Source of the DNA: Halalkalicoccus sp. CG83
GTDB taxonomy: Archaea; Halobacteriota; Halobacteria; Halobacteriales; Halalkalicoccaceae
Assembly: GCF_037081715.1 (NCBI RefSeq)
Contig: NZ_JAZDDH010000001.1
Location: 1,426,001-1,490,000, forward strand
Length of the DNA stretch: 64,000 nt
Reading direction: 5' to 3'
Of the stretch, positions 9,357-18,802 are shown piece by piece. Position 1 is the stretch's first letter. The number at the start of each line of letters is the position of its first letter. Position numbers and translations under genes: made by a program. The notes under the pieces were generated by a model, which worked only from the letters and a program-made list of their open reading frames with translations, was not told the origin of the DNA and did not search any database.

Positions 9357-9587
9357 GTGCCGAACCCCGTCGAGCGCCACGATCCCGAGGGGATCGACTA
9401 CGGCTGGATCATGCAGGTTACCTTCGTCGTCACGATCGTCGTCGGCGCGCCCCTCGTCGCCGTGCTCTCGACGGGCACGACACTGCCGACGTGGAACGCC
9501 CGGGTCGAGTTCGCGATCCGCGTCGGCGCGGTCGTCTGGGTGCTGGTCGCGCTCTCGACGTACCTCTACGCGCGTCGGCGCGTCTAG
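9357..9587 (+). CDS. Small two-helix membrane protein (DUF5822-like)
   Basis: A 76-residue protein from GTG 9357 (VPNPVERHDPEGIDYGWIMQ...). It has a short polar N-terminus then two hydrophobic helices separated by a loop with LPTWNARVEF. I recall a conserved haloarchaeal family with the same DPEG-DYGW opening, annotated DUF5822; function unknown. A TATA-like gcttacga near 9325-9333 fits a leaderless transcript beginning at the GTG. It is convergent with the HAD gene, overlapping it by four bases. Confidence 0.75.
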   Translation: MPNPVERHDPEGIDYGWIMQVTFVVTIVVGAPLVAVLSTGTTLPTWNARVEFAIRVGAVVWVLVALSTYLYARRRV

Positions 9588-10138
9588 TCGATCAGGTCGC
9601 GAACGTAGACGAAGCCCGTCCCCGCGCGCTCGGCGGTGATCGCGTCGCGGTCGGTGTCGCCGACGAACATCGTGGTCTCGGGGGTCGCGCCGAGCCGTTC
9701 GACGGTGGTCAACAGCGGTTCGGGGTGCGGTTTGTGCCTTCCCACCGAGCGCCGCCCGACAACGGCGTCGACGTACGGGTCGAGCCCGTGTTTCTCGAGG
9801 GCGATCCGGCAGGCCTCCTCGCAGTTGAGAGAACAGACGCCGACCGGCCGCGACTCACCCGCGAGCCCGTCGGCGAGCGCCAGCCGCGAGGAGTCGCGTG
9901 CCCCCTCCCGCTCGTGCTCGCAGATCACCTCCTCGATCCGCCCGCGGAGGTCGACCCGGTTCGCCCGCTCGAGCAGGTCCCAGAGGCCGCCGTCGGCGTC
10001 GATTCCTCGATCGGCGAACGCCGCGACGGCGGCGGCCGTGACCTCGTTCCAGTCCACGGCGAGATCGACGAGCGTGCCGTCGAGGTCGTAGACGATCGCC
10101 GCCCAGTCGTCGTCGACGCGACGCGCCTCGGCTGTCAT
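9584..10138 (-). CDS. HAD-superfamily hydrolase
   Basis: A 184-residue phosphatase-like protein. HAD motif I is DLDGTLVDL (nucleophile Asp near residue 18), motif II is seen as SLNCEEACR, and motif III/IV as FVGDTDRDAITAERAG. A small cap sits between motifs I and II, as in phosphoglycolate-phosphatase-like proteins. Haloarchaeal relatives are often labelled phosphoglycolate phosphatase, but the true substrate cannot be read from sequence. The start at 10138 puts motif I at the usual distance. Confidence 0.88.
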   Translation of the reverse strand: MTAEARRVDDDWAAIVYDLDGTLVDLAVDWNEVTAAAVAAFADRGIDADGGLWDLLERANRVDLRGRIEEVICEHEREGARDSSRLALADGLAGESRPVGVCSLNCEEACRIALEKHGLDPYVDAVVGRRSVGRHKPHPEPLLTTVERLGATPETTMFVGDTDRDAITAERAGTGFVYVRDLID

Positions 10139-10192
10139 GCCCCCCCGTTCGAAGCCGTCGATGAAAAGCACCGCGTTCGACCTCCGACGGCG

Positions 10193-10822
10193 TTAGCGGC
10201 CGCGACGGCCCTTCGTCTGTCGGTAGTCCCGACCCAGCAGCTCCGAGAACGACTCGAGGAACGTCTCGCGCTCCTCCTCGCTCGCCTCGGCGGGGTCGAC
10301 CATCGGCACGATCTCGAAGCCCCGACCGCGGATCTCCTCGCCGTGGTGGGTATCGACATCGAACTCCTCCGGGGAGGAGGTGGTGTACTCGGCGGCGACC
10401 TCACGGAGCGCGCGCTCTCCGACGGGGACGATGATCTCGGGGTTGATCATCCGGACCTCCGAGCTCAGGTACGCCTCGCAGTTCTCGATCTCCCGGTCGA
10501 TCGGCGGCCGCTCGGGGTGGCGACACCGCGTCAGCAGCGTGAGGTAGGCGTTCTCGATCTCGGGCTCCTCGCCGGGCTCCTGCGTGGCGAAGCCCAGCGC
10601 ACGGAGCACGTCCTGGAGCGCCTCCCCGCGCTCGTCGCCGGAGAAGGGGATTCCGGTCTCGTCGGCGCCCTCCGTCGGGTGCTCGCCGACGAAGAGGAAC
10701 TCCGCGGCCACGTCGCCGTAGCCGTGTACGATCTCCTCGCGCGTCTCGCAGAGTTCGGGGCAGTTCGTACACTGCTCGTCCATCCCGAACGGGTTCCGGC
10801 GGGAGCGCTGGTTCGCGTCCAT
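10193..10822 (-). CDS. Uracil-DNA glycosylase superfamily protein
   Basis: A 209-residue protein with an N-terminal CTNCPELC pair of cysteines and further cysteines in LTRCRHPERPP and ENCEAYL, consistent with a 4Fe-4S cluster as in family 4/5 uracil-DNA glycosylases. The motif LFVGEHPTEGADETGIPFSGDE occupies the place of the GEAPG catalytic motif, and VPVGERALREV matches the later conserved block. It probably removes uracil or a related lesion from DNA. The divergent motif I means activity should not be assumed. Confidence 0.8.
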   Translation of the reverse strand: MDANQRSRRNPFGMDEQCTNCPELCETREEIVHGYGDVAAEFLFVGEHPTEGADETGIPFSGDERGEALQDVLRALGFATQEPGEEPEIENAYLTLLTRCRHPERPPIDREIENCEAYLSSEVRMINPEIIVPVGERALREVAAEYTTSSPEEFDVDTHHGEEIRGRGFEIVPMVDPAEASEEERETFLESFSELLGRDYRQTKGRRGR

Positions 10823-10862
10823 GCCGGCGTCTAGAACCCGCGCGCAAAACGTCTTGCCCGTC

Positions 10863-11081
10863 TCATCGCTCCAGTCCGCCGCGTTCCTTCACGTTCAGGA
10901 TGTTGCGGACGGCGATGGTGATCTCCTGGGGAGAGGTCTCCTCCTCCTCGTCGTAGAGGTCGCTCACCCGATAGAGGATCGCCGCGAGCTGCTCGCTCTC
11001 GTCGCCCGCTCCTCGAATCTCGTCGGCGGTCTCCCTGAGCAGCCGGACCCGTTCGGGGTCGGGATCGAACCGGTCGTTCAT
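10863..11081 (-). CDS. Small conserved haloarchaeal protein of unknown function
   Basis: A 72-residue acidic, helical protein (MNDRFDPDPERVRLLRETAD...). Its ATG overlaps the stop codon of the ApbC gene by four bases (ATGA), so it is translated from the same message. I do not recognise a domain. The tight coupling to an Fe-S carrier suggests, but does not show, a related role. It is shorter than 80 codons and easily missed because it sits at the end of a much longer shadow frame. Confidence 0.7.
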   Translation of the reverse strand: MNDRFDPDPERVRLLRETADEIRGAGDESEQLAAILYRVSDLYDEEEETSPQEITIAVRNILNVKERGGLER

Positions 11082-12124
11082 CCTCGGCGCTGGCTCTGTT
11101 TCTGGCGCTTCGTGACCCCGACGTTGTTCGCGACGTTGGCGGTGACGGTTCGGAACGCCTCGCCGGTGGGACTCTCCTCGTCGAGGACGATCGGCCTGCC
11201 CTCGTCGCCGCCCGTCCGGACCGAGGGGTCGAGCGGGATCCCGCCGAGGTAGGGTAGTTCGTTCTCGTCGGCGAACGCCTCGCCGCCGCCCTTCCCGAAG
11301 ACGTCGTGTGTCGAACCGCAGTCCGGACAGGTGAAGCCGCTCATGTTCTCCGCGATGCCGAGCACGACGGTGTCGTGGCGTCCGAACATCCGCAGTCCCT
11401 TGCGGGCGTCGTCGATGGCGACCTCCTGGGGCGTGGTGACGATCACCGCTCCGGTGACGGGGACGCTCTGGAGCAGCGTGAGCTGTGCGTCGCCCGTGCC
11501 CGGCGGGAGATCGACCACCATGTAGTCGAGCTGGCCCCACTCGACGTCCTCCCAGAGCTGCGTGAGCACCTTGTGGACCATCGGGCCTCGCCAGATGATG
11601 GGGTCGTCTTTTCCTACTAAAAAGTCCATGCTCATCAGCTTCATCCCGTACTTCTCGGGAGGGATGATCCGTTCCTCCTCGGTGGCCTGCGGGCGCTGGT
11701 CGGCGTCGACCATCCGCGGGACGTTCGGCCCGTAGATGTCGGCGTCGAACAGCCCGACGCGCGCGCCGAGCTGCGACAGCCCCGCCGCGAGGTTGACCGC
11801 GACGGTCGACTTTCCGACCCCGCCCTTGCCCGACGCGACGGCGATGACGTTCTCGACGCCGGGCAGCACCTGCTCGTCGGGCGAGACGTCGGAGGCGACC
11901 TCCGCCGAGAGGTCGAGTTCGCGATCCAGGTCCGAGAGCGCCTCGCGTACCGCCGAGGCGATCGCGGTCTCGTTCGGCGAGTAGGGCGCGCCGAGCGCGA
12001 GCGAGATCGAGACGCGCTCGTCGGTGATCGAGACGTCGTTGACGAGGCCGAGCGAGACGACGTCGTCGCCCAGATCCGGGTCCTCGACCGATCGCAGCCG
12101 GTCGAGAACGGTTTCTTCGTCCAT
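11078..12124 (-). CDS. apbC: Mrp/ApbC-family Fe-S cluster carrier ATPase
   Basis: A 348-residue P-loop protein. The N-terminal MIP18/DUF59-like domain (VEDPDLGDDVVSLGLV, about residues 10-27) precedes the deviant Walker A GKGGVGKS near 101-108. The C-terminal pair of cysteines is in FTCPDCGST. Mrp proteins bind and pass on 4Fe-4S clusters to target enzymes. The next gene on the other strand is MoaA, an Fe-S enzyme. The start at 12124 is set by the first in-frame ATG before the MIP18-like domain; a longer frame to 12274 is arginine-rich and unlike the family. Confidence 0.93.
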   Translation of the reverse strand: MDEETVLDRLRSVEDPDLGDDVVSLGLVNDVSITDERVSISLALGAPYSPNETAIASAVREALSDLDRELDLSAEVASDVSPDEQVLPGVENVIAVASGKGGVGKSTVAVNLAAGLSQLGARVGLFDADIYGPNVPRMVDADQRPQATEEERIIPPEKYGMKLMSMDFLVGKDDPIIWRGPMVHKVLTQLWEDVEWGQLDYMVVDLPPGTGDAQLTLLQSVPVTGAVIVTTPQEVAIDDARKGLRMFGRHDTVVLGIAENMSGFTCPDCGSTHDVFGKGGGEAFADENELPYLGGIPLDPSVRTGGDEGRPIVLDEESPTGEAFRTVTANVANNVGVTKRQKQSQRRG

Positions 12125-12337
12125 GCCCGTGGGTAGGTCGGCGCCGGCCGATAAGGGTTCTGCACCGACCGAACCGGGCGGCTCGTTCGACCACCGACCA
12201 CGGCGGGCCGCCGCCGCGTCGATCCGGCGCTCGCTCGCGACTCTCGGACCCGGTCGGTCGTCCGATGTAACCACGAGTCATTACGTTCCGGCGCGATTCG
12301 ACCGCCAGTTTAAGACGATCGAACCGAATGAAGTGGT

Positions 12338-13321
12338 ATGAACTCGCTTGCCGATGACCACGGACGAGAGGTCACCGGGGTCCGCGTCTCGTTGACCGAC
12401 CGATGTAACTTCGACTGCGTCTACTGCCACAACGAGGGGCTGGGCGACACCAGAGGCCCGATGGACCCCCAGGACGACGAGATGAGCGCCGACGAGGTGG
12501 TTCGCTTCCTCGAGGTCGCCGCCGAGTTCGGCGTCGGGAAGGTGAAGTTCACGGGCGGCGAGCCGATGCTCCGGGACGACCTCGAGGAGATCATCCGGCG
12601 GACGCCCGACCACATGGAGGTTTCGCTGACCACTAACGGCACGTTCCTCCCCGGACGCGCCGAGGGGCTCGTCGAGGCCGGCCTCGATCGCGTCAACGTC
12701 TCGCAGGACGCCCTCGATCCCGAGGCGTTCGCCGAGATCACGAAGAGCGGCGCCTACGACAAGGTGATCGAAGGAGTCCACGCGGCGCTCGACGCCGGTC
12801 TCGATCCGGTGAAGCTCAACATGGTCGTCTTCGAGCACACCGCGGGCTACGTCCCCGAGATGGTCGACCACGTTGCCGAGAACGACGGGCTCCAGCTCCA
12901 GCTCATCCAGTACATGCCCGAACTGACCGGCAAGCCCGAGTGGAACATCGACATCGAGCGGGTCCACGGCTGGCTCGAGGAGCAGGCCGTCCGGGTTGAG
13001 CGCCGCGAGATGCACCACCGCGCGCGCTACTGGATCGAGAGCGACGACGGCGAGGGCGAGGGGATGGTCGAGATCGTCGACCCCGTCGAGAACCCCGAGT
13101 TCTGCGCGAACTGCCACCGGGTACGGGTGACCCACGAGGGGTATCTGAAGGGCTGTCTCAACCGCAACGACGACCTCCGCTCGATGGGCGAGATGACCAA
13201 GGAGGAGATCCGCGAGACCTACCGCGAGACGGTCGAGAACCGCGTCCCCTTCTACGGTGAGTACATGGTCCGCGACGGCGACGGCGGCTGGGAGATGAAC
13301 GACGAGTACGTCAACGCCTGA
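12338..13321 (+). CDS. moaA: GTP 3',8-cyclase MoaA
   Basis: A 327-residue radical SAM enzyme for the first step of molybdenum cofactor synthesis. The radical SAM cluster motif is CNFDCVYC near residues 24-31, [10 protein letters not shown] follows, and the C-terminal second cluster ligands are in [11 protein letters not shown] and LKGCL. The usual C-terminal Gly-Gly is replaced by an extension ending in EYVNA. A TATA-like tttaaga lies near 12310-12316, about 25 bases before the ATG, so the transcript is probably leaderless. It diverges from apbC. Confidence 0.95.
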   Translation: MNSLADDHGREVTGVRVSLTDRCNFDCVYCHNEGLGDTRGPMDPQDDEMSADEVVRFLEVAAEFGVGKVKFTGGEPMLRDDLEEIIRRTPDHMEVSLTTNGTFLPGRAEGLVEAGLDRVNVSQDALDPEAFAEITKSGAYDKVIEGVHAALDAGLDPVKLNMVVFEHTAGYVPEMVDHVAENDGLQLQLIQYMPELTGKPEWNIDIERVHGWLEEQAVRVERREMHHRARYWIESDDGEGEGMVEIVDPVENPEFCANCHRVRVTHEGYLKGCLNRNDDLRSMGEMTKEEIRETYRETVENRVPFYGEYMVRDGDGGWEMNDEYVNA

Positions 13322-13466
13322 ACGTGCCTCTCCGGTCATCACGACCGGCGCCAAGCCCACAGGAGTCCTCGGTATCGCTGAACGAACCGTCGGGTAACCC
13401 GCCCCGCTCACCCGAGGGTTCGCTGAACTACTCGTACCGGCTCGGACTGGAGTCGGACGAGAACCC

Positions 13467-14171
13467 GTGTCGATCACTCACGCGCCGCCCGCGTCCCTTC
13501 CGAACCGCCAGTACGTCCGAACGCTTCCCGGCGTGACGCTCGTCGGCGTCGTCCACGACCACCCCGCGAGCGTCGCCCGCGTCCGATCCGTGATCGAGAC
13601 CACCGATCACGCGACGCTCGCGCTCGAACTCCCGCCGCTCGCGATCGGACTCTTCGAGGAGTACGCCGCCGACCCCCGCGAGACGCCGGCCTTCGGCGGC
13701 GAGATGAGCGCGGCGATCGCCGCGAGCGACGCGCGCGTCGTCGGCATCGACGGCCCGAGCCGGCGATTTCTCCGGGCGCTCGTCCGCCACGTCGCCCATG
13801 ATCGCCCCCGGAGAGGGGAGCTCTCGCGGCTGCTCTCCGCAACGACGCGGGCGGTCCGACACGCCCTCTCCTGCCGGCTCGCGGGCTCGCTCGCCCGACG
13901 GACGGGGATCCGCGTCGAGGTCGGTTCGCCACGGACGTACGACTGTACGCCCGCTGGCTCCCTCGCGGAGCAGGCCGACCACGAGCGAACGCAGGTCTCG
14001 CGGGCACGCTCGGTGCTACGGGCGTTCCCGTCGCCGGAACTCGCTCGGCGGGACGCGGTCCGCGAGGACTGCATGGCGACGTCGATCGCGAACGCGCGCG
14101 AGGCGGGACCCGTCGTCGCCGTCGTCGGCATCGACCACCTCGACGGGCTGGCGGCCCGGTTGAGAAGCTAA
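13467..14171 (+). CDS. TraB-like protein
   Basis: A 234-residue protein from GTG 13467. The motifs VTLVGVVHDHPASVARV, LALELPP, the central FGGEMSAAI and the closing VVGIDHLDG match the TraB/GumN fold, in which the GxxH and late IxxxH motifs are conserved. Archaeal TraB proteins usually carry extra membrane helices at the C-terminus; this one ends right after the last motif, so it is a short, soluble version. Function is unknown. Its 3' end overlaps the flavin oxidoreductase gene by four bases. Confidence 0.7.
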   Translation: MSITHAPPASLPNRQYVRTLPGVTLVGVVHDHPASVARVRSVIETTDHATLALELPPLAIGLFEEYAADPRETPAFGGEMSAAIAASDARVVGIDGPSRRFLRALVRHVAHDRPRRGELSRLLSATTRAVRHALSCRLAGSLARRTGIRVEVGSPRTYDCTPAGSLAEQADHERTQVSRARSVLRAFPSPELARRDAVREDCMATSIANAREAGPVVAVVGIDHLDGLAARLRS

Positions 14172-15184
14172 TCGCACAGCCGTCGCCCGACCTCGCGGCC
14201 GTTCTCGAAGGCGGCGGCGACCCGACCTTCGCCAGCGACCCAGTCGCCCGCGAGATACAGCGAGCGTTCCTCCGCCCGGGCGAGCACGCCGTCGTCGATC
14301 CCCGCGTCGGGCAGGGCGTGGCGCCAGCCCTGACGGTCCGTCCAGTCCGGAGTCTCGAGGCGGGGCTCGTCGAGCAGGTCGGCGACCAGCTCCGCGGCCG
14401 TCCCCGCCATCGTCTCCTCGGGCTCCCCGTAGCGCTCGAGCGACCAGGCGGGGGCCATCTGGGCGATCAGGAGGCTCTCGCCGGCGGGAACGTGCCCGGG
14501 CTTGCACTCCTCACGAGAGAGCCAGCCGATCTCGTGGTCCTTGTCGACGTTGACGAGCGCGTAGTAGGGCCGGTCGATCTCGAAGGGGTAGTGCAGGACG
14601 GCGGTGAGGATCGTCCGGTAGGGGACCGCCTCGACGGCGTCGACCAGCTCCCCACGGAGGGGATCGTCCCAGCCGGCGTCGGCGAGGAGCGCGGCGGTCT
14701 GCGGGGCCGGCGGCGTCATCACGAGCGCGTCGAAGGCGTACTCCCGGCCCTCGCTCCCGATTCGCCAGCCGCCGGCACGGCGACCGATCGACTCGACCCT
14801 GGTCTCCGTCTCGAGGGTCGCGTCGGCCCGCGAGAGGACGTCCTTCGTGAAGCGCGTGATCCCGTCCTCGTAGGTGAGCGCGGGTCGATCGCGGTCCTCC
14901 CCCGGCTCGATCGTTCCCGTCGAGTCGAACGTCCAGACCGGCTCCTCGATCTCGACCGGCTCCCCGCTCCCGATCTCGCGCATGAACGTTTCGAGTGCCT
15001 CGTCGGGCGTGACGTAGTTCGCCCCGTGATCGTAGACGCAGTCGTTCCTCCGGCGGGTCGCGGCGCGACCGCCGACGCCGCGGCTCTTCTCGAGGAGCGT
15101 CACCTCGGCGTCGGCCTCCCGTAGCTCGTACGCCGCGCCGACCCCGGCCACCCCCGCGCCGACGATCCCGATCTCGAGCGTCAT
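14168..15184 (-). CDS. FAD-dependent amine oxidase-like oxidoreductase
   Basis: A 338-residue flavoprotein beginning with the dinucleotide-binding motif IGIVGAGVAGVGAAYELREA, then the LEKSRGVGGRAATRR motif typical of renalase-like and protoporphyrinogen-oxidase-like flavin enzymes, and ending with the FAD-contacting LYLAGDWVAGEGRVAAAFENG. Substrate unknown. The start at 15184 places the Rossmann motif at residue 4. A much longer in-frame stretch upstream overlaps the tRNA-Ser gene and was rejected. Confidence 0.88.
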   Translation of the reverse strand: MTLEIGIVGAGVAGVGAAYELREADAEVTLLEKSRGVGGRAATRRRNDCVYDHGANYVTPDEALETFMREIGSGEPVEIEEPVWTFDSTGTIEPGEDRDRPALTYEDGITRFTKDVLSRADATLETETRVESIGRRAGGWRIGSEGREYAFDALVMTPPAPQTAALLADAGWDDPLRGELVDAVEAVPYRTILTAVLHYPFEIDRPYYALVNVDKDHEIGWLSREECKPGHVPAGESLLIAQMAPAWSLERYGEPEETMAGTAAELVADLLDEPRLETPDWTDRQGWRHALPDAGIDDGVLARAEERSLYLAGDWVAGEGRVAAAFENGREVGRRLCD

Positions 15185-15417
15185 GCGGTCGCGTTGGGAC
15201 CCCGGGCGTTTAGCTTCCCGCGCCGCGTCGGCGACGACGGGGTCTCGGGCGTCCTCGAGTGTCGTTCCCGTACCACCGGTAGCGGAACCCGAGAACCGTC
15301 GGTAGGACGGCCCGCGGGATCCGGTGGGCTTAAGTAGTCGAGCGGGGTAGTTTCGCCCGCCTACACTGCAGGGGCGCGGCGTCCCGAGTCCGGAAGGGCG
15401 ACGATAGAGACCGACGT

Positions 15418-15502
15418 GTCGTGGTAGCCAAGCCTGGCCCAAGGCGCAGGGTTGCTAACTCTGTGGCGTACAGCCTCCGGGGTTCGAATCCCCGCCACGA
15501 CG
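15418..15502 (+). tRNA. tRNA-Ser (anticodon GCT)
   Basis: An 85-base cloverleaf: acceptor GTCGTGG pairs with CCACGAC (15495-15501), discriminator G 15502, anticodon stem CAGGG/CTCTG around loop TTGCTAA giving anticodon GCT (codons AGC/AGU). A class II long variable arm and T-loop TTCGAAT are present. No intron and no encoded CCA. It lies about 65 bases upstream of rps13, as the first element of the ribosomal cluster. Confidence 0.97.
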
Positions 15503-15567
15503 CTGATCACACCGCGAGCGCTCGCGGACGTGTGCGACGCCGATCACAGACAGCAACGATACCACAC

Positions 15568-16074
15568 ATGAGTGCAGAAGAACCACAGGACGGACCGGAG
15601 GACGACGAGGAGCTCCGGTACTTCGTTCGCATCGGACAGACCGACCTCGATGGGACGAAGACCGTCGAACGATCACTCAGCGAGATGAACGGCATCGGCC
15701 GACGAACGGCCCGAATCATCGCCCAGAAAGCCGAAATCGACCGCACGGCGACGTTCGGTCGCCTCGATGACGAGGAGATCGACGCGATCATCGAGCAGGT
15801 CGAGGGGTTCGCGGAGAACAACCCCGAGTGGCTCACCAACCACCAGAACGGCTACTACAACGGCGAGACCACCCACGAGACGGGCAACGACCTCGAGATG
15901 AGTCGCCGCCAGGACATCAACCGCCTCCAGATGATCAACGCCTACCGCGGCGTGCGCCACAAGCGCGGCCAGAAGGTCCGCGGCCAGCGCACCCGTTCGA
16001 CGGGTCGCTCGGAGGGGACCATCGGCGTGAACGTCGAGGCGATCCAGGAAGAAGCCGAAGCGGAGGACGAATAG
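15568..16074 (+). CDS. rps13: 30S ribosomal protein S13
   Basis: A 168-residue S13 (uS13). The core motif MNGIGRRTARIIAQKAEID is the helix-turn-helix-like segment and the C-terminal GVRHKRGQKVRGQRTRSTGR binds 16S rRNA at the subunit head. Acidic N- and C-terminal extensions are haloarchaeal features. It heads the run S13-S4-S11-RpoD, the archaeal alpha operon, and stops one base before S4 starts. Confidence 0.98.
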   Translation: MSAEEPQDGPEDDEELRYFVRIGQTDLDGTKTVERSLSEMNGIGRRTARIIAQKAEIDRTATFGRLDDEEIDAIIEQVEGFAENNPEWLTNHQNGYYNGETTHETGNDLEMSRRQDINRLQMINAYRGVRHKRGQKVRGQRTRSTGRSEGTIGVNVEAIQEEAEAEDE

Positions 16075-16602
16075 ATGGCACTCGGAAGCAACACCAAACT
16101 CTACGAGACGCCGAACCACCCCTATCAGGGCGAGCGCATCTCGAGCGAACACTCGCTGATGGGCCGCTACGGGCTGAAGAACAAGGAGGAGCTCTGGCGC
16201 GCGCAGTCGGAACTGCGCTCGTTCCGCCGCGAGGCCCGGGACCTGCTCGGTCAGGCTCGGGGCGACACCGAGACGGAGGCCGCCGAGGCCGGCGAGGAGT
16301 TCCTCGCCCGCCTCAAGCGCATCGGCATCCTCGCCGATCAGGAGGGGCTCGACGACGTGCTGTCGCTCGAGGTGACCGACCTGCTCGAGCGTCGCCTCCA
16401 GACGGTCGCCTACCGGAAGGGGCTGGGCAACACGCCCAAGCAGGCCCGGCAGTTCATCAGCCACGGTCACGTCACCGTCGGCGATCGCCGAGTGACCGTC
16501 CCCTCGTACAAGGTCGCGGCCGACGAGGAGGGGATCGTCGCCTTCGACGAGAACAGCCCGTTGGCCGACGAACTCCACCCCGAGCGCGCGGAGGAACAAT
16601 AA
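16075..16602 (+). CDS. rps4: 30S ribosomal protein S4
   Basis: A 175-residue uS4. The S4 RNA-binding domain is visible as [34 protein letters not shown] (about residues 103-136). It begins directly after the S13 stop codon with no gap. Acts in early 30S assembly. No zinc-binding cysteines at the N-terminus, as in other haloarchaea. Confidence 0.98.
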   Translation: MALGSNTKLYETPNHPYQGERISSEHSLMGRYGLKNKEELWRAQSELRSFRREARDLLGQARGDTETEAAEAGEEFLARLKRIGILADQEGLDDVLSLEVTDLLERRLQTVAYRKGLGNTPKQARQFISHGHVTVGDRRVTVPSYKVAADEEGIVAFDENSPLADELHPERAEEQ

Positions 16603-16603
16603 C

Positions 16604-16993
16604 ATGAGCGAATCGGAAGACAGCAAGTGGGGCGTCGCACACGTCCACGCGTCGTTCAACAACACGATCATCACCGTGACCGATCAGACCGGCGCCGAGA
16701 CGATCGCCAAATCGTCGGGCGGCACGGTCGTGAAACAGAACCGCGACGAGGCGTCGCCGTACGCGGCGATGCAGATGGCCGAGACGGTCGCACAGGAAGT
16801 GCTCGACGCGGGCATCGAAGGCGTCCACGTTCGTGTGCGCGGCCCGGGCGGTAACCGCCAGCAGAACCCCGGTCCCGGCGCACAGGCGACGATCCGGGCG
16901 CTCGCGCGCGCGGGCCTCGAGATCGGCCGCATCGAGGACGTCACGCCGATCCCGCACGACGGCGCTCGCGCACCCAAGAGCAGCGGGTTCTAA
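16604..16993 (+). CDS. rps11: 30S ribosomal protein S11
   Basis: A 129-residue uS11 starting one base after the S4 stop codon. The motif [18 protein letters not shown] near the N-terminus and the C-terminal [20 protein letters not shown] are diagnostic. It sits at the 30S platform near the E site. The basic C-terminus contrasts with the acidic tails of its neighbours. Confidence 0.98.
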   Translation: MSESEDSKWGVAHVHASFNNTIITVTDQTGAETIAKSSGGTVVKQNRDEASPYAAMQMAETVAQEVLDAGIEGVHVRVRGPGGNRQQNPGPGAQATIRALARAGLEIGRIEDVTPIPHDGARAPKSSGF

Positions 16994-16995
16994 CG

Positions 16996-17751
16996 ATGGA
17001 GCCCGAGTTCGACGTAACGATCATCGAGCGGGACGACGACGAGCGCTCGCTGCGCTTTCTCGTCCGGAACGTGACGCCCGCGTTCGCCAACGGGGTCCGC
17101 AGGGCGATGATCGCGGACGTGCCGACGCTCGCGATCGACACCGTCCGGTTCATCGAGAACTCGTCGGTGATGTTCAACGAGCAACTCGCGCTCCGACTGG
17201 GGCTCGTCCCGCTGACGACGCCGCCCGACGAGTTCGAGACCGGCGACTCGGTGACGCTCGCGCTCGACGTCGAGGGTCCCGACACCGCCTACTCGGGCGA
17301 CCTCGTCAGTTCCGACGAGGTGGTCAGCCCGGCCGACCAGAACGTCCCGATCATCGAGCTGAAGGAGAACCAACGCCTCGAACTCGAGGCCGATGCCGTG
17401 CTCGACAGCGGCAAGGAACACGCCAAACACCAGGGCGGCGTCTCGGTCGGCTACCGACACCTCCAGCGCGTACGGGTCGTCGGCGACCGCGACGAGTTCG
17501 AGGAGGAGGAACCGAACATCCTGCGCGGCGTGATCGAGACCGAGGACGGCGAGCTCGTTCCGACGAGCGAGTTCGGCCACGACCTCACGAACCGATACCC
17601 CGGCAAGGAGCTCGAGGTCGAGGACGTCCCCGACGCGTTCGTCTTCCACGTCGAGACCGACGGCTCGATGTCGACCGACGAGCTGGTCGACCGAGCCGCC
17701 GCCTCGCTGGGCGATCGCGCGACGGAGCTCGAAGAGGCCGTCTCGCTGTAG
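16996..17751 (+). CDS. rpoD: DNA-directed RNA polymerase subunit D (Rpo3)
   Basis: A 251-residue Rpo3, the archaeal counterpart of bacterial alpha and eukaryal Rpb3. The assembly motif [24 protein letters not shown] is at about residues 24-47. The four-cysteine Fe-S cluster found in some archaeal Rpo3 proteins is absent (no cysteine cluster in the middle domain). It lies two bases after S11, its usual place in the archaeal alpha operon. Confidence 0.97.
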   Translation: MEPEFDVTIIERDDDERSLRFLVRNVTPAFANGVRRAMIADVPTLAIDTVRFIENSSVMFNEQLALRLGLVPLTTPPDEFETGDSVTLALDVEGPDTAYSGDLVSSDEVVSPADQNVPIIELKENQRLELEADAVLDSGKEHAKHQGGVSVGYRHLQRVRVVGDRDEFEEEEPNILRGVIETEDGELVPTSEFGHDLTNRYPGKELEVEDVPDAFVFHVETDGSMSTDELVDRAAASLGDRATELEEAVSL

Positions 17752-17899
17752 AGTAGCACAGTCATGTCCCCCCACACCCACCTCACGGCGCTCGCTCCCG
17801 CGGAGAGCGACCGCTCAGGCCAGCGGTGGGTGAACGCGACCGACGCGACCGACGCGATCGAAACTGGTTTGAAGGGGCAGAAAGTAGCGAAACATGCGC

Positions 17900-17984
17900 G
17901 CAGGGATAGCCAAGTCTGGCCAACGGCGCAGCGTTCAGGGCGCTGTCTCGTAGGAGTCCGCAGGTTCAAATCCTGCTCCCTGCA
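17900..17984 (+). tRNA. tRNA-Leu (anticodon CAG)
   Basis: An 85-base class II tRNA: acceptor GCAGGGA pairs with TCCCTGC (17977-17983), discriminator A 17984, anticodon stem CAGCG/CGCTG around loop TTCAGGG giving anticodon CAG (codon CUG). T-loop TTCAAAT, no intron, no encoded CCA. It sits between rpoD and rpl18e, interrupting the ribosomal gene run. Confidence 0.97.
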
Positions 17985-18017
17985 CTCGACTTTTCCGCAT
18001 CATCAGGAGGAACTGTA

Positions 18018-18371
18018 ATGAGCAAGACGAATCCGAGGCTCACCAGTCTCATCGCCGAATGCAAGTCGGTCGCCCGCGACTCGGGCGCCGACGTGTGGCA
18101 CGACATCGCAGACCGCCTCGAGAAACCCCGACGTACGCACGCGGAGGTCAACCTCGGTCGGATCGAACGATACGCCGACGAGGAGGAGACCGTCGTCGTT
18201 CCGGGGAAGGTTCTCGGGAGCGGTGTGCTGCAGAAGAACGTCACCGTCGCGGCCGTCGACTTCTCGAACACGGCTGCGACGAAGATCGAACAGGCCGATG
18301 GCACGGTCATCCGACTGGAGGACGCCATCGAACAGAACCCCGACGGACAGAACGTGCGGGTGATCGCATGA
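18018..18371 (+). CDS. rpl18e: 50S ribosomal protein L18e
   Basis: A 117-residue eL18, an archaeal/eukaryal-specific large-subunit protein related to L15. Motifs [12 protein letters not shown] near the start and [25 protein letters not shown] in the middle are diagnostic. It starts 33 bases after the tRNA-Leu, with a Shine-Dalgarno-like GGAGGA at 18007-18012. It overlaps the start of L13 by four bases. Confidence 0.97.
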   Translation: MSKTNPRLTSLIAECKSVARDSGADVWHDIADRLEKPRRTHAEVNLGRIERYADEEETVVVPGKVLGSGVLQKNVTVAAVDFSNTAATKIEQADGTVIRLEDAIEQNPDGQNVRVIA

Positions 18372-18802
18372 GCGTCGCCGAGTTCCAGGCGGATCTGGTC
18401 GTCGACGCGCGCGATTGCATCATGGGACGGGTCGCAAGCCAGGTGGCCGACGCCGCCCTCTCGGGCGAGCGGGTCGCCGTGGTGAACGCCGAGTCCGCCG
18501 TGATCACCGGCAGCGAGGAGGACGTCATGAGCGTCTACCGGAAACGCGCCGAGCTCGGCGCCGAGAGCGGTCCGTACTACCCGAAGCGTCCCGACGGGAT
18601 CCTCAAGCGGGCGATCCGCGGGATGATCCCCTACAAGACGACGAGCGGACGCGAGGCGTTCGAGAACGTCCGCGTCTACGTGGGCAACCCCTACGACGAC
18701 GCGGAGGTCCTCGACGACACGTCGCTGGATCGGCTATCGAACATCAAGTTCGTCCATCTGGGCGAGGTAAGCGAGAACCTGGGAGCGAACGTCACATGGT
18801 AA
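18368..18802 (+). CDS. rpl13: 50S ribosomal protein L13
   Basis: A 144-residue uL13. The motif [18 protein letters not shown] near the N-terminus and [19 protein letters not shown] in the middle identify it. The start ATG overlaps the L18e stop (ATGA). The 3' end overlaps S9 by seven bases. Translational coupling along the run is likely. Confidence 0.98.
   Translation: MSVAEFQADLVVDARDCIMGRVASQVADAALSGERVAVVNAESAVITGSEEDVMSVYRKRAELGAESGPYYPKRPDGILKRAIRGMIPYKTTSGREAFENVRVYVGNPYDDAEVLDDTSLDRLSNIKFVHLGEVSENLGANVTW

Noticed and set aside
15418-15502. Upstream extension of the flavin oxidoreductase through the tRNA-Ser gene
   Set aside because: The frame is open but the Rossmann motif fixes the start at 15184, and the tRNA is unambiguous.
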